A model generated the notes under the pieces. That model searched no databases. It saw only the letters and a program-made list of their open reading frames with translations, and was not told the origin of the DNA. Positions 1 to 7,459 of a stretch of 16,816 nucleotides of DNA are shown in pieces (position 1 is the stretch's first letter; each line of letters begins with the position of its first letter). Origin of the DNA: CAZIVO01 sp964542765 (GTDB lineage Bacteria; Planctomycetota; UBA1135; UBA2386). A program made the position numbers and the translations under genes. The stretch spans positions 1-16,816 of the forward strand of contig CAZIVO010000080.1 in assembly GCA_964542765.1 (NCBI GenBank). The letters run 5' to 3'.

Positions 1-355
1 GGAGCGCTGCTGTCCGGTGGCCACCCGGAAGGACGAAGTTCCGCAGGGGCTCGAGCTGTTCTTCGCAGGCATCGATCCAATCCTCGAGCTTGGCAATCCC
101 GGGGCGGATTCTGTTCAAGGAGGCTTCTTCTCCCTCACTTGCGAGATTTGCTCCTATCTCGAAAAGCATGTTCTGGATCTCGCCCAGCTTTTGGTCGAGG
201 TCCTCGTCCAGATCCTCCGCTCGCAGCAGGCCGACAAAGGCGTTCAGCTCATCGACGGTGCCGTAGGTCGCGATTCGGGGGTCGTATTTGGCTACCCGCC
301 GACCGCTCGCCAACCCTGTTTGACCTTCATCCCCGGTGCGTGTGTATAAGCCCAT
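1..355 (-). CDS. pduO: PduO-type cob(I)alamin adenosyltransferase, C-terminus cut by window edge
   Basis: Transfers the adenosyl group of ATP to cob(I)alamin to make coenzyme B12, in the cytoplasm. 118 residues are visible before the left edge; the family is usually about 180-190. Family landmarks are in order: TRTGDEGQTGL (residues 5-15), the segment containing YGTVDELNAFVG (31-42), and the start of the conserved FVLPGGH block (107-113), after which the sequence runs out. The ATG at 355 gives MGLYTRTGD, matching where family members begin. An in-frame ATG nine codons upstream (382) would add MLTGDRIIR and is less likely. No convincing Shine-Dalgarno sits at either start. The gene is divergent from the Kelch gene; no B12-dependent enzyme is visible in the window, so the coenzyme's user is unknown. 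Family assignment is from motifs I recognise, not a search. Confidence 0.93.
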   Translation of the reverse strand, partial: MGLYTRTGDEGQTGLASGRRVAKYDPRIATYGTVDELNAFVGLLRAEDLDEDLDQKLGEIQNMLFEIGANLASEGEEASLNRIRPGIAKLEDWIDACEEQLEPLRNFVLPGGHRTAAL

Positions 356-371
356 GCGGATGATTCTATCT

Positions 372-385
372 CCGGTCAGCATGCT
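372..385 (+). repeat. Direct repeat copy 1 at adenosyltransferase 5' end
   Basis: CCGGTCAGCATGCT. The second copy at 514-527 differs only at the sixth base (T for C). Each contains the GCATGC palindrome, and each covers a possible ATG start of its own gene: the alternative upstream start at 382 on the minus strand, and 523 on the plus strand. Confidence 0.55.
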
Positions 386-503
386 CGGAACCTCTTCTCG
401 GGCATCGCTGGAGATCCCATGGCCCTCGGGCAAGGTTTTGGGCGGTTGTGAAGGGGTTGCGGGAGGTCTGCATCGCGTGTCGCGGGGGCAGATTCCCCAC
501 ATC

Positions 504-519
504 AACCGGATTCCCGGTT
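504..519 (+). other. Hairpin just upstream of the Kelch start
   Basis: Perfect 6-base arms AACCGG (504-509) and CCGGTT (514-519) enclose the loop ATTC. It lies 3 bases before the possible ATG at 523 and 12 before the ATG at 532, where a ribosome-binding site would be expected. It could mask initiation, act as an operator dyad, or be chance. Confidence 0.35.
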
Positions 520-527
520 AGCATGCT
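514..527 (+). repeat. Direct repeat copy 2 at Kelch gene start
   Basis: CCGGTTAGCATGCT, 13 of 14 bases identical to the copy at 372-385. It contains the candidate ATG at 523 and overlaps the right arm of the 504-519 hairpin. Confidence 0.55.
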
Positions 528-531
528 GGCT

Positions 532-2073
532 ATGAGAACTCCGACTCTTCTCACATCTTTGGCTCTCGCGTTAGCGGGTTTCGGGCTCACTGCACAGTTC
601 CAAAAACTGACCTTGAGTGGCGAGGCTGGCTCCTTTCCCGGCAAGATGGCTCTCGAACTCTCCCCCGGTAAGATCGGGGTGTTCGGCGCCGTGCTGCTGA
701 GTCCTACACCGGGTCCCATACCGGTCAGGCTGATTCAATCCGGCGATCCGCGCGTCCTCCATGTTGGCGCGACCGCATTGATGTCGATGACGGCGGTCTT
801 CTTCCCGGGTGGCAAGGCCTTGGCGCCGGTGGTGCCGGTGCCCAACAACCCATCCTTTCTCGATGCCACGATCTATCTTCAAGCGATCACGCTCAACGAG
901 ATCCCCGGGAAGATCGTTACAAGGATCAGTCAGCCGGAACCGATCAGATTCGCTGCCACGGGCAGGTTCAGGGACAGGCGTACGCAGTTCAACGCGCCCC
1001 GCGCCTTCTTCCCGATAGTCGAGCGTGGAGATCAAAAGATGATGATGATCGGCGGCGGAAGCGGCGCGCTGCTGGCGCAAATCGCGACCGACAAGACCGA
1101 ATACTACGATCCCCTCACCGATAGCTTCAAAGCGGGACCGAACATGCGGTCGGCGCGCTCGCTGCATACGGCGACCAAGCTTCTTGATGGGCGCTACCTC
1201 GTCGTTGGCGGAGTCGATGCGAAGAACGACCCGCAGGCATCGGCAGAAATCTACGACCCTGCCACGGATCAATTCACCGCGGTCAAGAGCATGGCCGTCA
1301 AGCGGATGGCCCACACGGCATCGCTTCTTCCCGATGGTCGCGTGCTTGTTGCGGGCGGCATGTTGCTGGTCAGCAGCCAGGACATCCTCGGCAGTATCGG
1401 GTCGATCCAGAACAACACGGAAATCTACGATCCAAAGACCAACAGCTGGTCTGGGGGGCCGAACATGAGGGCTCCGCGGGCTGCGCATTCAGCGATCACC
1501 CTCCCCGATGGCCGCATTCTTTTGGTGGGGGGAATCAGCTGGTTCAAGATCCTGATCGTGATTCCTCAGATTCTCAAGGATTGCGATATCTACGACCCCA
1601 AGTCGAACAGGATAGTCGCAGGCCCCGGCATGAGCACTCCTCACACCGAGGCTGCAGTCGTTTCTGTCGGCTCCGGGCGCTGGCTGCTGGCCGGTGGTGG
1701 CTCCGCTGTCACCTTGACCGGCGGCGGTGGCATCACCATGACGGATGTGGCCGAGATCTATGATGCTGGCAAGAACAGTTGGAGTTCTGCGGGCAAGCTT
1801 TCGATGGCTCGGGGAGCGATGGAGGCCTTCAAGATCGGCAGCAAGGTCTATTGCTTCGGCGGTGGGACGGGCTCGCTGACCAAGCCGATCGCGACCAACG
1901 CCACCGACGCCTATGACATCGCCAGCGGCAAGTGGAGCGTGGCGCCCGCCATGTCGGCTTCGAGGTTGGGCTTCGGCGCCTACGTTACCAAGCTTGGCCA
2001 GATTCACTTCCTTGGTGGCGGATCGGGCCCCGCTGCGACCGTGCGCAATACGACTGACTGGTATTACCGGTGA
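532..2073 (+). CDS. Secreted Kelch-repeat beta-propeller protein
   Basis: 513 residues from the ATG at 532; no enzyme signature seen. Residues 1-21 form a Sec-type signal peptide (MRTPTLL, an Ala/Leu-rich core, cleavage likely near LTAQ). Residues ~25-160 resemble the beta-sandwich module at the end of two other proteins in this window (SGDPRVLHVG, then VPNNPSFLDATIYLQA). From ~164 to the end, seven Kelch-type strands end in a Gly-Gly pair: MMMIGGG, YLVVGG, VLVAGG, ILLVGG, WLLAGGG, VYCFGGG and IHFLGGG. Conserved LPDGR and EIYDP turns lie between them, so a seven-bladed propeller is plausible. Starts at 448 or 523 are open in frame; 448 would bury the signal peptide behind a non-hydrophobic tail, and 523 adds only MLA. 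No Shine-Dalgarno is evident. A surface binding or matrix role is inference. Confidence 0.88.
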   Translation: MRTPTLLTSLALALAGFGLTAQFQKLTLSGEAGSFPGKMALELSPGKIGVFGAVLLSPTPGPIPVRLIQSGDPRVLHVGATALMSMTAVFFPGGKALAPVVPVPNNPSFLDATIYLQAITLNEIPGKIVTRISQPEPIRFAATGRFRDRRTQFNAPRAFFPIVERGDQKMMMIGGGSGALLAQIATDKTEYYDPLTDSFKAGPNMRSARSLHTATKLLDGRYLVVGGVDAKNDPQASAEIYDPATDQFTAVKSMAVKRMAHTASLLPDGRVLVAGGMLLVSSQDILGSIGSIQNNTEIYDPKTNSWSGGPNMRAPRAAHSAITLPDGRILLVGGISWFKILIVIPQILKDCDIYDPKSNRIVAGPGMSTPHTEAAVVSVGSGRWLLAGGGSAVTLTGGGGITMTDVAEIYDAGKNSWSSAGKLSMARGAMEAFKIGSKVYCFGGGTGSLTKPIATNATDAYDIASGKWSVAPAMSASRLGFGAYVTKLGQIHFLGGGSGPAATVRNTTDWYYR

Positions 2074-2399
2074 TCATGGCTCGGGCTGCCCCCGCGCCCT
2101 CACCCACGATGTGTGCGCGCACGGGATAAGCGATCCCGGTGCCGAACATGTGCAGCGACTGGCCGAGGCTGAGGCGAGGGTGCGAGGCGGGAAGCGCCAG
2201 TCAGAACCCTGCTGCCGGTCTCGATTCGGGACTCCGGACTCTGGTAGCGGCTGGAGGTCTCGTCGCCTGTCAGCCATCCCATGGTCGGGATCGCGATCTC
2301 GGGAGATCTTGCCAACCTGGTTTCCTGGGCCGGTTCGCGCACTAGTTCCCGAGGATCCGGTAGACTTCTGGGGTGCTCGCGAAACCCACGGCCTTATTG
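2074..2399. other. Intergenic region without a supported gene
   Basis: This stretch separates the two secreted-protein genes and holds no ORF with protein-like features. Small dyads are visible: the 10-base palindrome GTGCGCGCAC (2113-2122), the palindrome GATCGCGATC (2289-2298), and a 5-base-pair hairpin GATCT/AGATC (2295-2308). None has a T-tract, so none is called a terminator. The promoter of the next gene should lie here, but no clear hexamers are visible. Confidence 0.5.
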
Positions 2400-3449
2400 A
2401 TGAGACTCACTTTCCCAGTCATGGTTTGTTCGGTGCTGGCGGCTACGGCTTCGGGTCAGAAGGCGAGTTTTGTGGTTCCCTCGAAGCTCAACCCACCCGC
2501 CCTCACCAATCCCTATCCATTCGCAGGTCCGATGATGCGCTACCAGCAATGGTATTCGGCGGCTGAATGGACCAAGGGCGCCAAGCATCCGGTGCGTGTG
2601 GTGGGGATCGCCTTCAAGACGGTTGGGGGGGGCTCCACCAAGATCCTCGACCTGGAGATTGCGATGGCCGCTGGCTCCTCCTTCGGTCCGACGGCGTCGT
2701 TCGACAGCAACATGGTCAAGGATAGGGTCGTTGTCGTGCCGCGTGGAAAATACACCCTGCCAGCGGCGAAGCCCGGCCAGTTCGTGGTCAAGTTTACTTT
2801 TCCTGGCGTGCGTCAGTTCGTCTGGGATGGGGCATCTGCTGTTGTGCTTGATATCAAGCTGTATGACAACGGCAACAAGAACAATCCGCACGGTTACCCC
2901 TTCGAGTTCACGGTCACTGGTTTCAATCAGGTCTCACGGCTTTACTCGCCCGGTCACCCCGATCAGCAACTCGTCGCCAGTCAGTTCAATCCAAACCAGG
3001 GGATCACGACGCAGTTCACCTTCGAGGAGGGTGTCACGGTGCCTTTCGGCAAGGGATGTCCCGGGCAGCACAACAAGATCCCGGTGGCCTCGACGGCCGG
3101 TGGCTTGCCGAAGCCGGGTAACCGGAACTGGACGCATCTGCTGACCAACGCGCGGCCTAATCGCAATGTCGCCTTGCTCATTGGCGAAAGCAAGGACAGG
3201 TGGGGCAGCAGCAAACTGCCTTTGGATCTGAGCATCATCAAGGCGGGTGGTTGCTTCCTCTATACCGTTCCAACCGTCCAACTGAACACCATCGCCATCG
3301 GCGGGATCGCCAATGCGAGGACGCCGATTCCGCCAGTCACGATCTTCGTCGGATTCCCGGCCTTCGCGCAGTGGCTGGTTCTGGATGACCAGGCTTCCAA
3401 TGGATTGATGGCCAGCTCGCAAGCTCTTTGGCACATCATCGGTCGCTGA
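2400..3449 (+). CDS. Secreted protein with C-terminal GxGCxG beta-sandwich domain
   Basis: 349 residues from the ATG at 2400, function unknown. MRLTFPVMVCSVLAATASGQ is a good Sec signal peptide with cleavage after ASGQ. The N-terminal half (~21-210) has no fold I can name, but includes RYQQWYSAAEW and a run of predicted beta strands. The C-terminal ~130 residues (216-349) begin GKGCPGQ and end with an IPPVTIF...FAQWLVLD block and IIGR. This is the pattern shared with the metallopeptidase C-terminus and, more loosely, the Kelch N-terminus. A GTG at 2373 is in frame and would add nine residues before the signal peptide; it has GAGG only about 18 bases upstream, too far for normal spacing. The stop lies 20 bases before the convergent minus-strand operon end. 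It is probably a surface or matrix protein (inference). Confidence 0.85.
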   Translation: MRLTFPVMVCSVLAATASGQKASFVVPSKLNPPALTNPYPFAGPMMRYQQWYSAAEWTKGAKHPVRVVGIAFKTVGGGSTKILDLEIAMAAGSSFGPTASFDSNMVKDRVVVVPRGKYTLPAAKPGQFVVKFTFPGVRQFVWDGASAVVLDIKLYDNGNKNNPHGYPFEFTVTGFNQVSRLYSPGHPDQQLVASQFNPNQGITTQFTFEEGVTVPFGKGCPGQHNKIPVASTAGGLPKPGNRNWTHLLTNARPNRNVALLIGESKDRWGSSKLPLDLSIIKAGGCFLYTVPTVQLNTIAIGGIANARTPIPPVTIFVGFPAFAQWLVLDDQASNGLMASSQALWHIIGR

Positions 3450-3461
3450 GGAGCGAATGGC

Positions 3462-3478
3462 CGCCACGTTCAGTGGCG
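3462..3478. terminator. Hairpin at the convergent gene ends, possible weak bidirectional terminator
   Basis: Arms CGCCAC (3462-3467) and GTGGCG (3473-3478) pair perfectly around the loop GTTCA. It sits in the 20-base gap between convergent genes and covers the stop of the minus-strand gene. No T-tract follows on either strand, so termination is only suggested by position. Confidence 0.25.
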
Positions 3479-4306
3479 CGGGATGACATCGCGTGCGAAG
3501 GGATCATTCTCGCCAGCTTTGAGCCTCTGTATGACCTCGGCCGGAAAATCGTTGGCCGGTGTGCGTTTGGCGGCAAGCTCGAGTAATTCGGTTGACCTTG
3601 GCCGATCACCGAGCAACAGGGTCGCGAGTGCGGCGTAGATCAGGGGCCGCTCGTCGAGGGGGAGGCCTGCGGCAGCAAATTCCAGATGTTCGATGGCCTT
3701 CTCGAGATCCTGGCCGAGATACCGCGGCGCGAGGAGTTTGCGGCAACCCAGGGCAAAATGGATGTGCGGATTGTCTTTCCCCAGTTCCAGAGCCTTGTCG
3801 AGCGCCTGTGTGATGGGTCGAGCCAACATGATTGCCGAGGGCAGGCTGACGATCTTGTAGGGCAGCAGGCTGGCTTCGATCCGCCAGTTCTCCGATGTCT
3901 CATCGCCGAGCTCGCGGGCTTTCGAGACCAGGCCGAGCGCCTCTTCGATGTCGCTCAGGATGTCTTTGGGTGTTTCTCCATCGAACAGCATGGTTCCGGG
4001 AGCGAAGCCCTTGTTGATGATGCGGGTAGCACACCGTTCAAGCAGAGCTTCGGCAAGAAGCCGGAGATGTTCTGGATCTGTCGGATATCGCGCCACCGAT
4101 TGGCGTTGCTTTGCGATGAAGTCCGAGATGTCCTGGACATCACAACTCTTGCGGACCTGTCGCAGGAGCTGGCTTTCTTTCTTGGCGTCGAAGACAACTT
4201 TCGTTGGGATTTTGGCTTCACGCAATCCGGGGTTGAGATAGAGATAGCCGGCCCATGCTCCGAGCAGGAGGATCGTGACTACACCGGCGGTCTTGCGGAC
4301 ATTCAC
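3470..4306 (-). CDS. Membrane-anchored helical-repeat (TPR-like) protein, copy 1, last gene of glc operon
   Basis: 278 residues, family not recognised. A single N-terminal hydrophobic segment (residues ~7-24) after MNVRK suggests a membrane anchor with the rest outside the cytoplasm, or an uncleaved signal. The remainder is Ala/Leu-rich helix with TPR-like pairs, notably around residues 75-95 and 195-250. It is a clear paralogue of the gene immediately upstream: both have GDETSEN[WY]R, SLLP[YF]K, YLGQDLEKAIEHLEFA and LPLDERPLI. One Cys (C55) is conserved in an SCxV motif. The start is GTG at 4306, whose GTGA overlaps the upstream stop, with AAGGAG (4315-4320) 8 bases upstream; this Shine-Dalgarno fixes the start. 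Coupling to glcDEF suggests an assembly or scaffold role for the oxidase, but that is inference. Confidence 0.85.
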   Translation of the reverse strand: MNVRKTAGVVTILLLGAWAGYLYLNPGLREAKIPTKVVFDAKKESQLLRQVRKSCDVQDISDFIAKQRQSVARYPTDPEHLRLLAEALLERCATRIINKGFAPGTMLFDGETPKDILSDIEEALGLVSKARELGDETSENWRIEASLLPYKIVSLPSAIMLARPITQALDKALELGKDNPHIHFALGCRKLLAPRYLGQDLEKAIEHLEFAAAGLPLDERPLIYAALATLLLGDRPRSTELLELAAKRTPANDFPAEVIQRLKAGENDPFARDVIPRH

Positions 4307-5157
4307 CGGCCTTGCTCCTTCGTCGGCCGGGGCATGTCGCGCTCGAAGGGCTTGTCTTCTCCGGCTCGAATCCTTTCTCGCGCGGTCGTTGCGTAGTAGT
4401 TCGAAGGTGTTCGAGCGATAGCTTTCTCCAGGAGTTCGATCGCCTTGTCGCGACGACCGAGAAGATAGTATGCATGTGAAGCAAAGATCAGTGGGCGTTC
4501 GTCCAGGGGCAATGCCTTGCCGGCGAACTCCAGATGCTCGATGGCCTTCTCGAGATCTTGGCCGAGATACGACGGCGAGTAGAGTTTCCGGCCGCCGATG
4601 ACCAGCTGAGCTTTTGGATTGCTGGGGTCGAGTTCCATCGCTTTTTTGAGGGCATTCGTCATCGTACGCAACAGCAAGAGAGCGGCTCCCCAGTTGGTTG
4701 CCTTGAAGGGCAGCAGGCTGGATTCGAGGCGGTAGTTCTCGGAGGTTTCGTCACCCATCGTCCGCGCTGCACGCACCAGTTCGAGAGCCTCTTCGACATC
4801 GCGGACGATGTCTTCGGGTGGGTCGGTATAGAGCAACGCCCCCGGCTTCATGCCTTTCCACAGCCCTCTCATGGTGACGCGTTCGAGCAGAGCGTAGGCC
4901 AGCACACGCTTTTGGGCGGGATTTTGTGGGTGGCTGTCGACCAGTTGCCGTTGCTCTTCGATGAAGTTGCTCACGTGTGCAACCTGACACGACTGACGCG
5001 TGCGATCGAGAAGGGCCGCTCGTGCTTCCGGCGCGTATGAACCGGTTTTTGGCACGCCGAGCGATGCGATGGAAGGCGCCAGATAGCTGATCAGAAGGTA
5101 TGCGGCCGCCACGGAGATGGCTCCCGCCACCGCGAGCTTTTTAGGCGAAAGCCTCAC
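4303..5157 (-). CDS. Membrane-anchored helical-repeat (TPR-like) protein, copy 2, directly after glcF
   Basis: 284 residues, paralogous to the next gene. After MRLSPKK comes one hydrophobic segment (~8-33). Soluble Ala/Leu-rich helical repeats follow: residues 81-95, then GDETSENYR (135-143), YLGQDLEKAIEHLEFA (197-212) and a typical TPR pair at 222-250. The conserved Cys is C57 in SCQV. The GTG start at 5157 is chosen because its GTGA overlaps the glcF stop, GAGGAAG lies 7 bases upstream, and the protein then lines up end to end with copy 1. The open frame runs on to 5562, but that extension lies inside glcF in another frame and reads as Arg/Pro/Ser-rich shadow. DNA near 4531-4567 is almost identical to 3683-3719, which points to tandem duplication or gene conversion. 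Function unknown. Confidence 0.86.
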   Translation of the reverse strand: MRLSPKKLAVAGAISVAAAYLLISYLAPSIASLGVPKTGSYAPEARAALLDRTRQSCQVAHVSNFIEEQRQLVDSHPQNPAQKRVLAYALLERVTMRGLWKGMKPGALLYTDPPEDIVRDVEEALELVRAARTMGDETSENYRLESSLLPFKATNWGAALLLLRTMTNALKKAMELDPSNPKAQLVIGGRKLYSPSYLGQDLEKAIEHLEFAGKALPLDERPLIFASHAYYLLGRRDKAIELLEKAIARTPSNYYATTARERIRAGEDKPFERDMPRPTKEQGR

Positions 5158-6404
5158 CCTGACTCTTCCTCGGGAAGCAGAAGGTCTACCGGGTGCATGA
5201 CTCGAATTTCGCTGCCGGCAGCACGACGATGGGCATCGATTTGCATCATGCAGCCGGGGTTTCCAGTGACCACAACTTCGGCCTCGCTGCTGGCGAGGTC
5301 GGTTAGCTTGCGCTGCCCGATCTGTTGCGCGAGATCCTGATGGACGAGATTGTAGATGCCGGCAGCACCACAGCAGCTCTCGGGGTTGGGGTGGGGCACC
5401 AGTTGAAGTTCCGGCACCGCTGCCAGGAGTTCTCTCGGTTGCGCGCGCAGACCCTGACCATGGCAGAGATGGCAGGGATCGTCGTAGGCAACTCGATGTG
5501 GGAAGGGCGCTGGTTCGGCGGTGAGTCCTTGTTCGGCAAGGAACTCCGTGACATCGCGACACCGGGTCGCGAAGGCTCGAGCCTGATCATCGCCGAGCAA
5601 CTCGCCGTATTCCTTGAGGGCGGCGCCGCAGCCCGCACTGTTGTTGATGATGATCTCTGCATCGGCGAAAGCGGCCATGTTTTTCCGTGCGAGGCGCTGC
5701 GCGGTCAGTGTCTGGCCATCATGGCGGTGGAGGGCCCCGCAACATCCTTGTGTTGACGGTATGTCAACAGCGAAGCCATTCGCCAGGAGCAGTTGCAGGG
5801 TGCGCCGATTGATGTCACCGAACAGTTGTTCCATCACGCAGCCGGTGAACAGGGTGACCCGAGCTCGGGGGATGCCTTCGGGTTCGAACGAGCCGGTCAG
5901 AGGCCGTCGATGGCGAGCGGCGGGGATCTTGGGCATCAAGAGGACCGCTGCTGAAGGAAGCAAGCGCAGGGCAGCAGCGATGCGATGCAGCCCAAGGATC
6001 TGGGCCGTGCGCAGGAGTCGAAATGCCAGTCGCAGTCGCCCTTGGTAGGCGATGACGCGATTGAGCAGGAAGCGTCGGAGTGCGGCTCCCACTCCCTTGG
6101 CCGGAGATTTCTCTTCGAGCTCGCTACGTTGAAGATCGAGGATGCGTCCATACTCGACCCCCGAGGGGCAGGCCGCTTCGCATCCGCGACAACCCAGGCA
6201 TTGATCGAGATGGAGACGGACGGTCTGCGGGTCTTCGATCCGCCCTTCTTGCAGGGCCCGCATCAGGTAGAGCCTGCCGCGCGGAGAGTCTGTTTCGAGG
6301 CCGAGGACCTGATAGGTCGGGCAGGCGGGTAGGCACAGACCGCAGTGTACGCAATCGAGAGATAGCGTGTAGATGTCGGTTCCCTTCTCCGTGGCACTCG
6401 TCAT
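5154..6404 (-). CDS. glcF: Glycolate oxidase iron-sulfur subunit GlcF
   Basis: 416 residues, close to the usual GlcF length. It passes electrons from the GlcD/GlcE flavin subunits toward the membrane quinone pool. The N-terminus has two [4Fe-4S] ferredoxin motifs: C18-x2-C21-x2-C24-x3-C28-P and C69-x2-C72-x2-C75-x3-C79-P. The C-terminal half carries the Cys-rich CCG-domain signatures (FTGCVM, GCCGALHRHDG, DDPCHLCHGQG, ESCCGAAG) known from GlcF and heterodisulfide-reductase-like subunits. The ATG at 6404 overlaps the glcE stop as ATGA; the frame is open further upstream, but that part lies in glcE. No Shine-Dalgarno is close to the start, consistent with translational coupling. D-lactate or another 2-hydroxyacid could be the substrate instead of glycolate. 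Confidence 0.95.
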   Translation of the reverse strand: MTSATEKGTDIYTLSLDCVHCGLCLPACPTYQVLGLETDSPRGRLYLMRALQEGRIEDPQTVRLHLDQCLGCRGCEAACPSGVEYGRILDLQRSELEEKSPAKGVGAALRRFLLNRVIAYQGRLRLAFRLLRTAQILGLHRIAAALRLLPSAAVLLMPKIPAARHRRPLTGSFEPEGIPRARVTLFTGCVMEQLFGDINRRTLQLLLANGFAVDIPSTQGCCGALHRHDGQTLTAQRLARKNMAAFADAEIIINNSAGCGAALKEYGELLGDDQARAFATRCRDVTEFLAEQGLTAEPAPFPHRVAYDDPCHLCHGQGLRAQPRELLAAVPELQLVPHPNPESCCGAAGIYNLVHQDLAQQIGQRKLTDLASSEAEVVVTGNPGCMMQIDAHRRAAGSEIRVMHPVDLLLPEEESG

Positions 6405-7459
6405 AGCAACATGCTCATGGGGTCGAAGGCCTCCTTGATGCCTTGCTCGAGGCGAGCACCGGCCGGGTCCGAGCTGGTTGCAAGGCCCCTCCGATCTGGT
6501 AGAGCCTTGGAAATCTCTGCGACGGCCGGGATTGTGCAGCACTGCGAAAGGAAGGCGTCTGATTGTTGGGGTGTCACTCGAAGCTCGAACTGACCCGTGC
6601 CATTGATGATCAGGTCAGCCTGCTCGGGCAGCGTGTCGAGAAGCTGGCCGAGTTTCTTGGGCGCGATCAGGCCGCGGAGCACCTCGGCACCCTCGCCACC
6701 ATCCAGTTCGGTATCCGCCGGCTCTTCTCGCGAGCGGAGATGGTGCTCGGCAAGGATTTGATCGAGCAGTTCAGGGTGGCCTTCGAAGTGTCCGCTCAAC
6801 CGGAAGCCTCCTGGGGAGGCGCCTAGCCACAGACTCCGCGGTGTTGTCGGCAAGCGACGCAGCGAGCTGAAGGTTTCCAGGGCTTCCTGTCGCGAGATTC
6901 CAGCGCGTTCGAAGTGTCGCGTCGCTCGCGGGGCTGTTTGCAGTTTGAGGTGCATTTGCGTGACCACGAACAGCTTGCCACGGCTGCCGACGAAGAGTTT
7001 GTGGAGATCGAAACCGGCGACGCTCTTGACGACGCGAGCACCGCTTTTGAACGCTTTACCTTCGGCCAGCACACCTTGGATTCCAAGGAGGGATTGGCGG
7101 GTTGAACTGGCTCCCGGTGCCAAGGGTGTGTGGCGACCTTCGGCAAAGATCCCTCCGAGGCTGCCTTCGCCGGGGCAGGCGAGACGAAGTTTTTCCTCTG
7201 CCAGTATTCGATCCAGTTCGGCGCGGCAGAGGCCGGGTTCCACCGAACAGGTCAGGTCGCCTGCTTCGAGCCGGAGCAATCGGTTCATCGGCGCGAGGCG
7301 CATCAGTGTCACGGGCTGTTGTGGTGCGGGAAGGCGATGCTGGGCGGAGCCACTGCCGATCACCCGCAGCGCTCCGCTGGCGTGTTCGGCGAGGGTCTGT
7401 ATGACCTCGTCGGTGTTGCGCACATCGACCGTGCTCAATACATCAAAGTCGGGGTGCAT
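6401..7459 (-). CDS. glcE: Glycolate oxidase FAD-binding subunit GlcE
   Basis: 352 residues, the normal GlcE size. It is the shorter FAD-binding (PCMH/FAD_binding_4-type) partner of GlcD in the 2-hydroxyacid dehydrogenase complex. Visible motifs are VIGSGSAQHR (33-42), a glycine-rich PGEGSLGG segment (96-103), and VVKSVAGFDLHKLFVGSRG (143-161), typical of flavin-binding in this family. The ATG at 7459 lies inside the end of glcD (17-base overlap), preceded by a purine-rich GAAGAAGG only 2 bases away. The open frame reaches 7804, but that portion is a shadow of glcD. It ends MSMLL with its TGA overlapping the glcF ATG. Confidence 0.94.
   Translation of the reverse strand: MHPDFDVLSTVDVRNTDEVIQTLAEHASGALRVIGSGSAQHRLPAPQQPVTLMRLAPMNRLLRLEAGDLTCSVEPGLCRAELDRILAEEKLRLACPGEGSLGGIFAEGRHTPLAPGASSTRQSLLGIQGVLAEGKAFKSGARVVKSVAGFDLHKLFVGSRGKLFVVTQMHLKLQTAPRATRHFERAGISRQEALETFSSLRRLPTTPRSLWLGASPGGFRLSGHFEGHPELLDQILAEHHLRSREEPADTELDGGEGAEVLRGLIAPKKLGQLLDTLPEQADLIINGTGQFELRVTPQQSDAFLSQCCTIPAVAEISKALPDRRGLATSSDPAGARLEQGIKEAFDPMSMLL

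Larger units (their letters stand above)
356..531. other. Divergent intergenic region between adenosyltransferase and Kelch genes
   Basis: This 176-base gap separates two outward-facing genes and should hold both promoters. I see no convincing -35/-10 pair. It holds a 14-base direct repeat with one mismatch (372-385 and 514-527) and a short hairpin just before the Kelch start (504-519). No cobalamin riboswitch B12-box is visible on the adenosyltransferase side. Confidence 0.6.

Noticed and set aside
356..522. Cobalamin riboswitch upstream of the adenosyltransferase
   Set aside because: No B12-box-like segment or the expected long folded leader could be found on the minus strand.
571..2007. 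Two minus-strand frames (571-1488 and 1489-2007)
   Set aside because: Antisense shadows of the Kelch gene, with low-complexity Arg/His-rich translation.
2289..2308. Overlapping GATC-rich palindromes as an operator or methylation site cluster
   Set aside because: Only a single short cluster, with no repeated spacing or link to a promoter.
1913..2566. Plus-strand frame spanning the gap between the Kelch gene and the next gene
   Set aside because: It starts inside one gene and ends inside another in the wrong frame; no signal peptide, motif or ribosome-binding site.
5158..5562. Upstream extension of TPR-like copy 2
   Set aside because: It lies inside glcF in another frame; the GTG at 5157 has a ribosome-binding site and the paralogue begins at the equivalent place.
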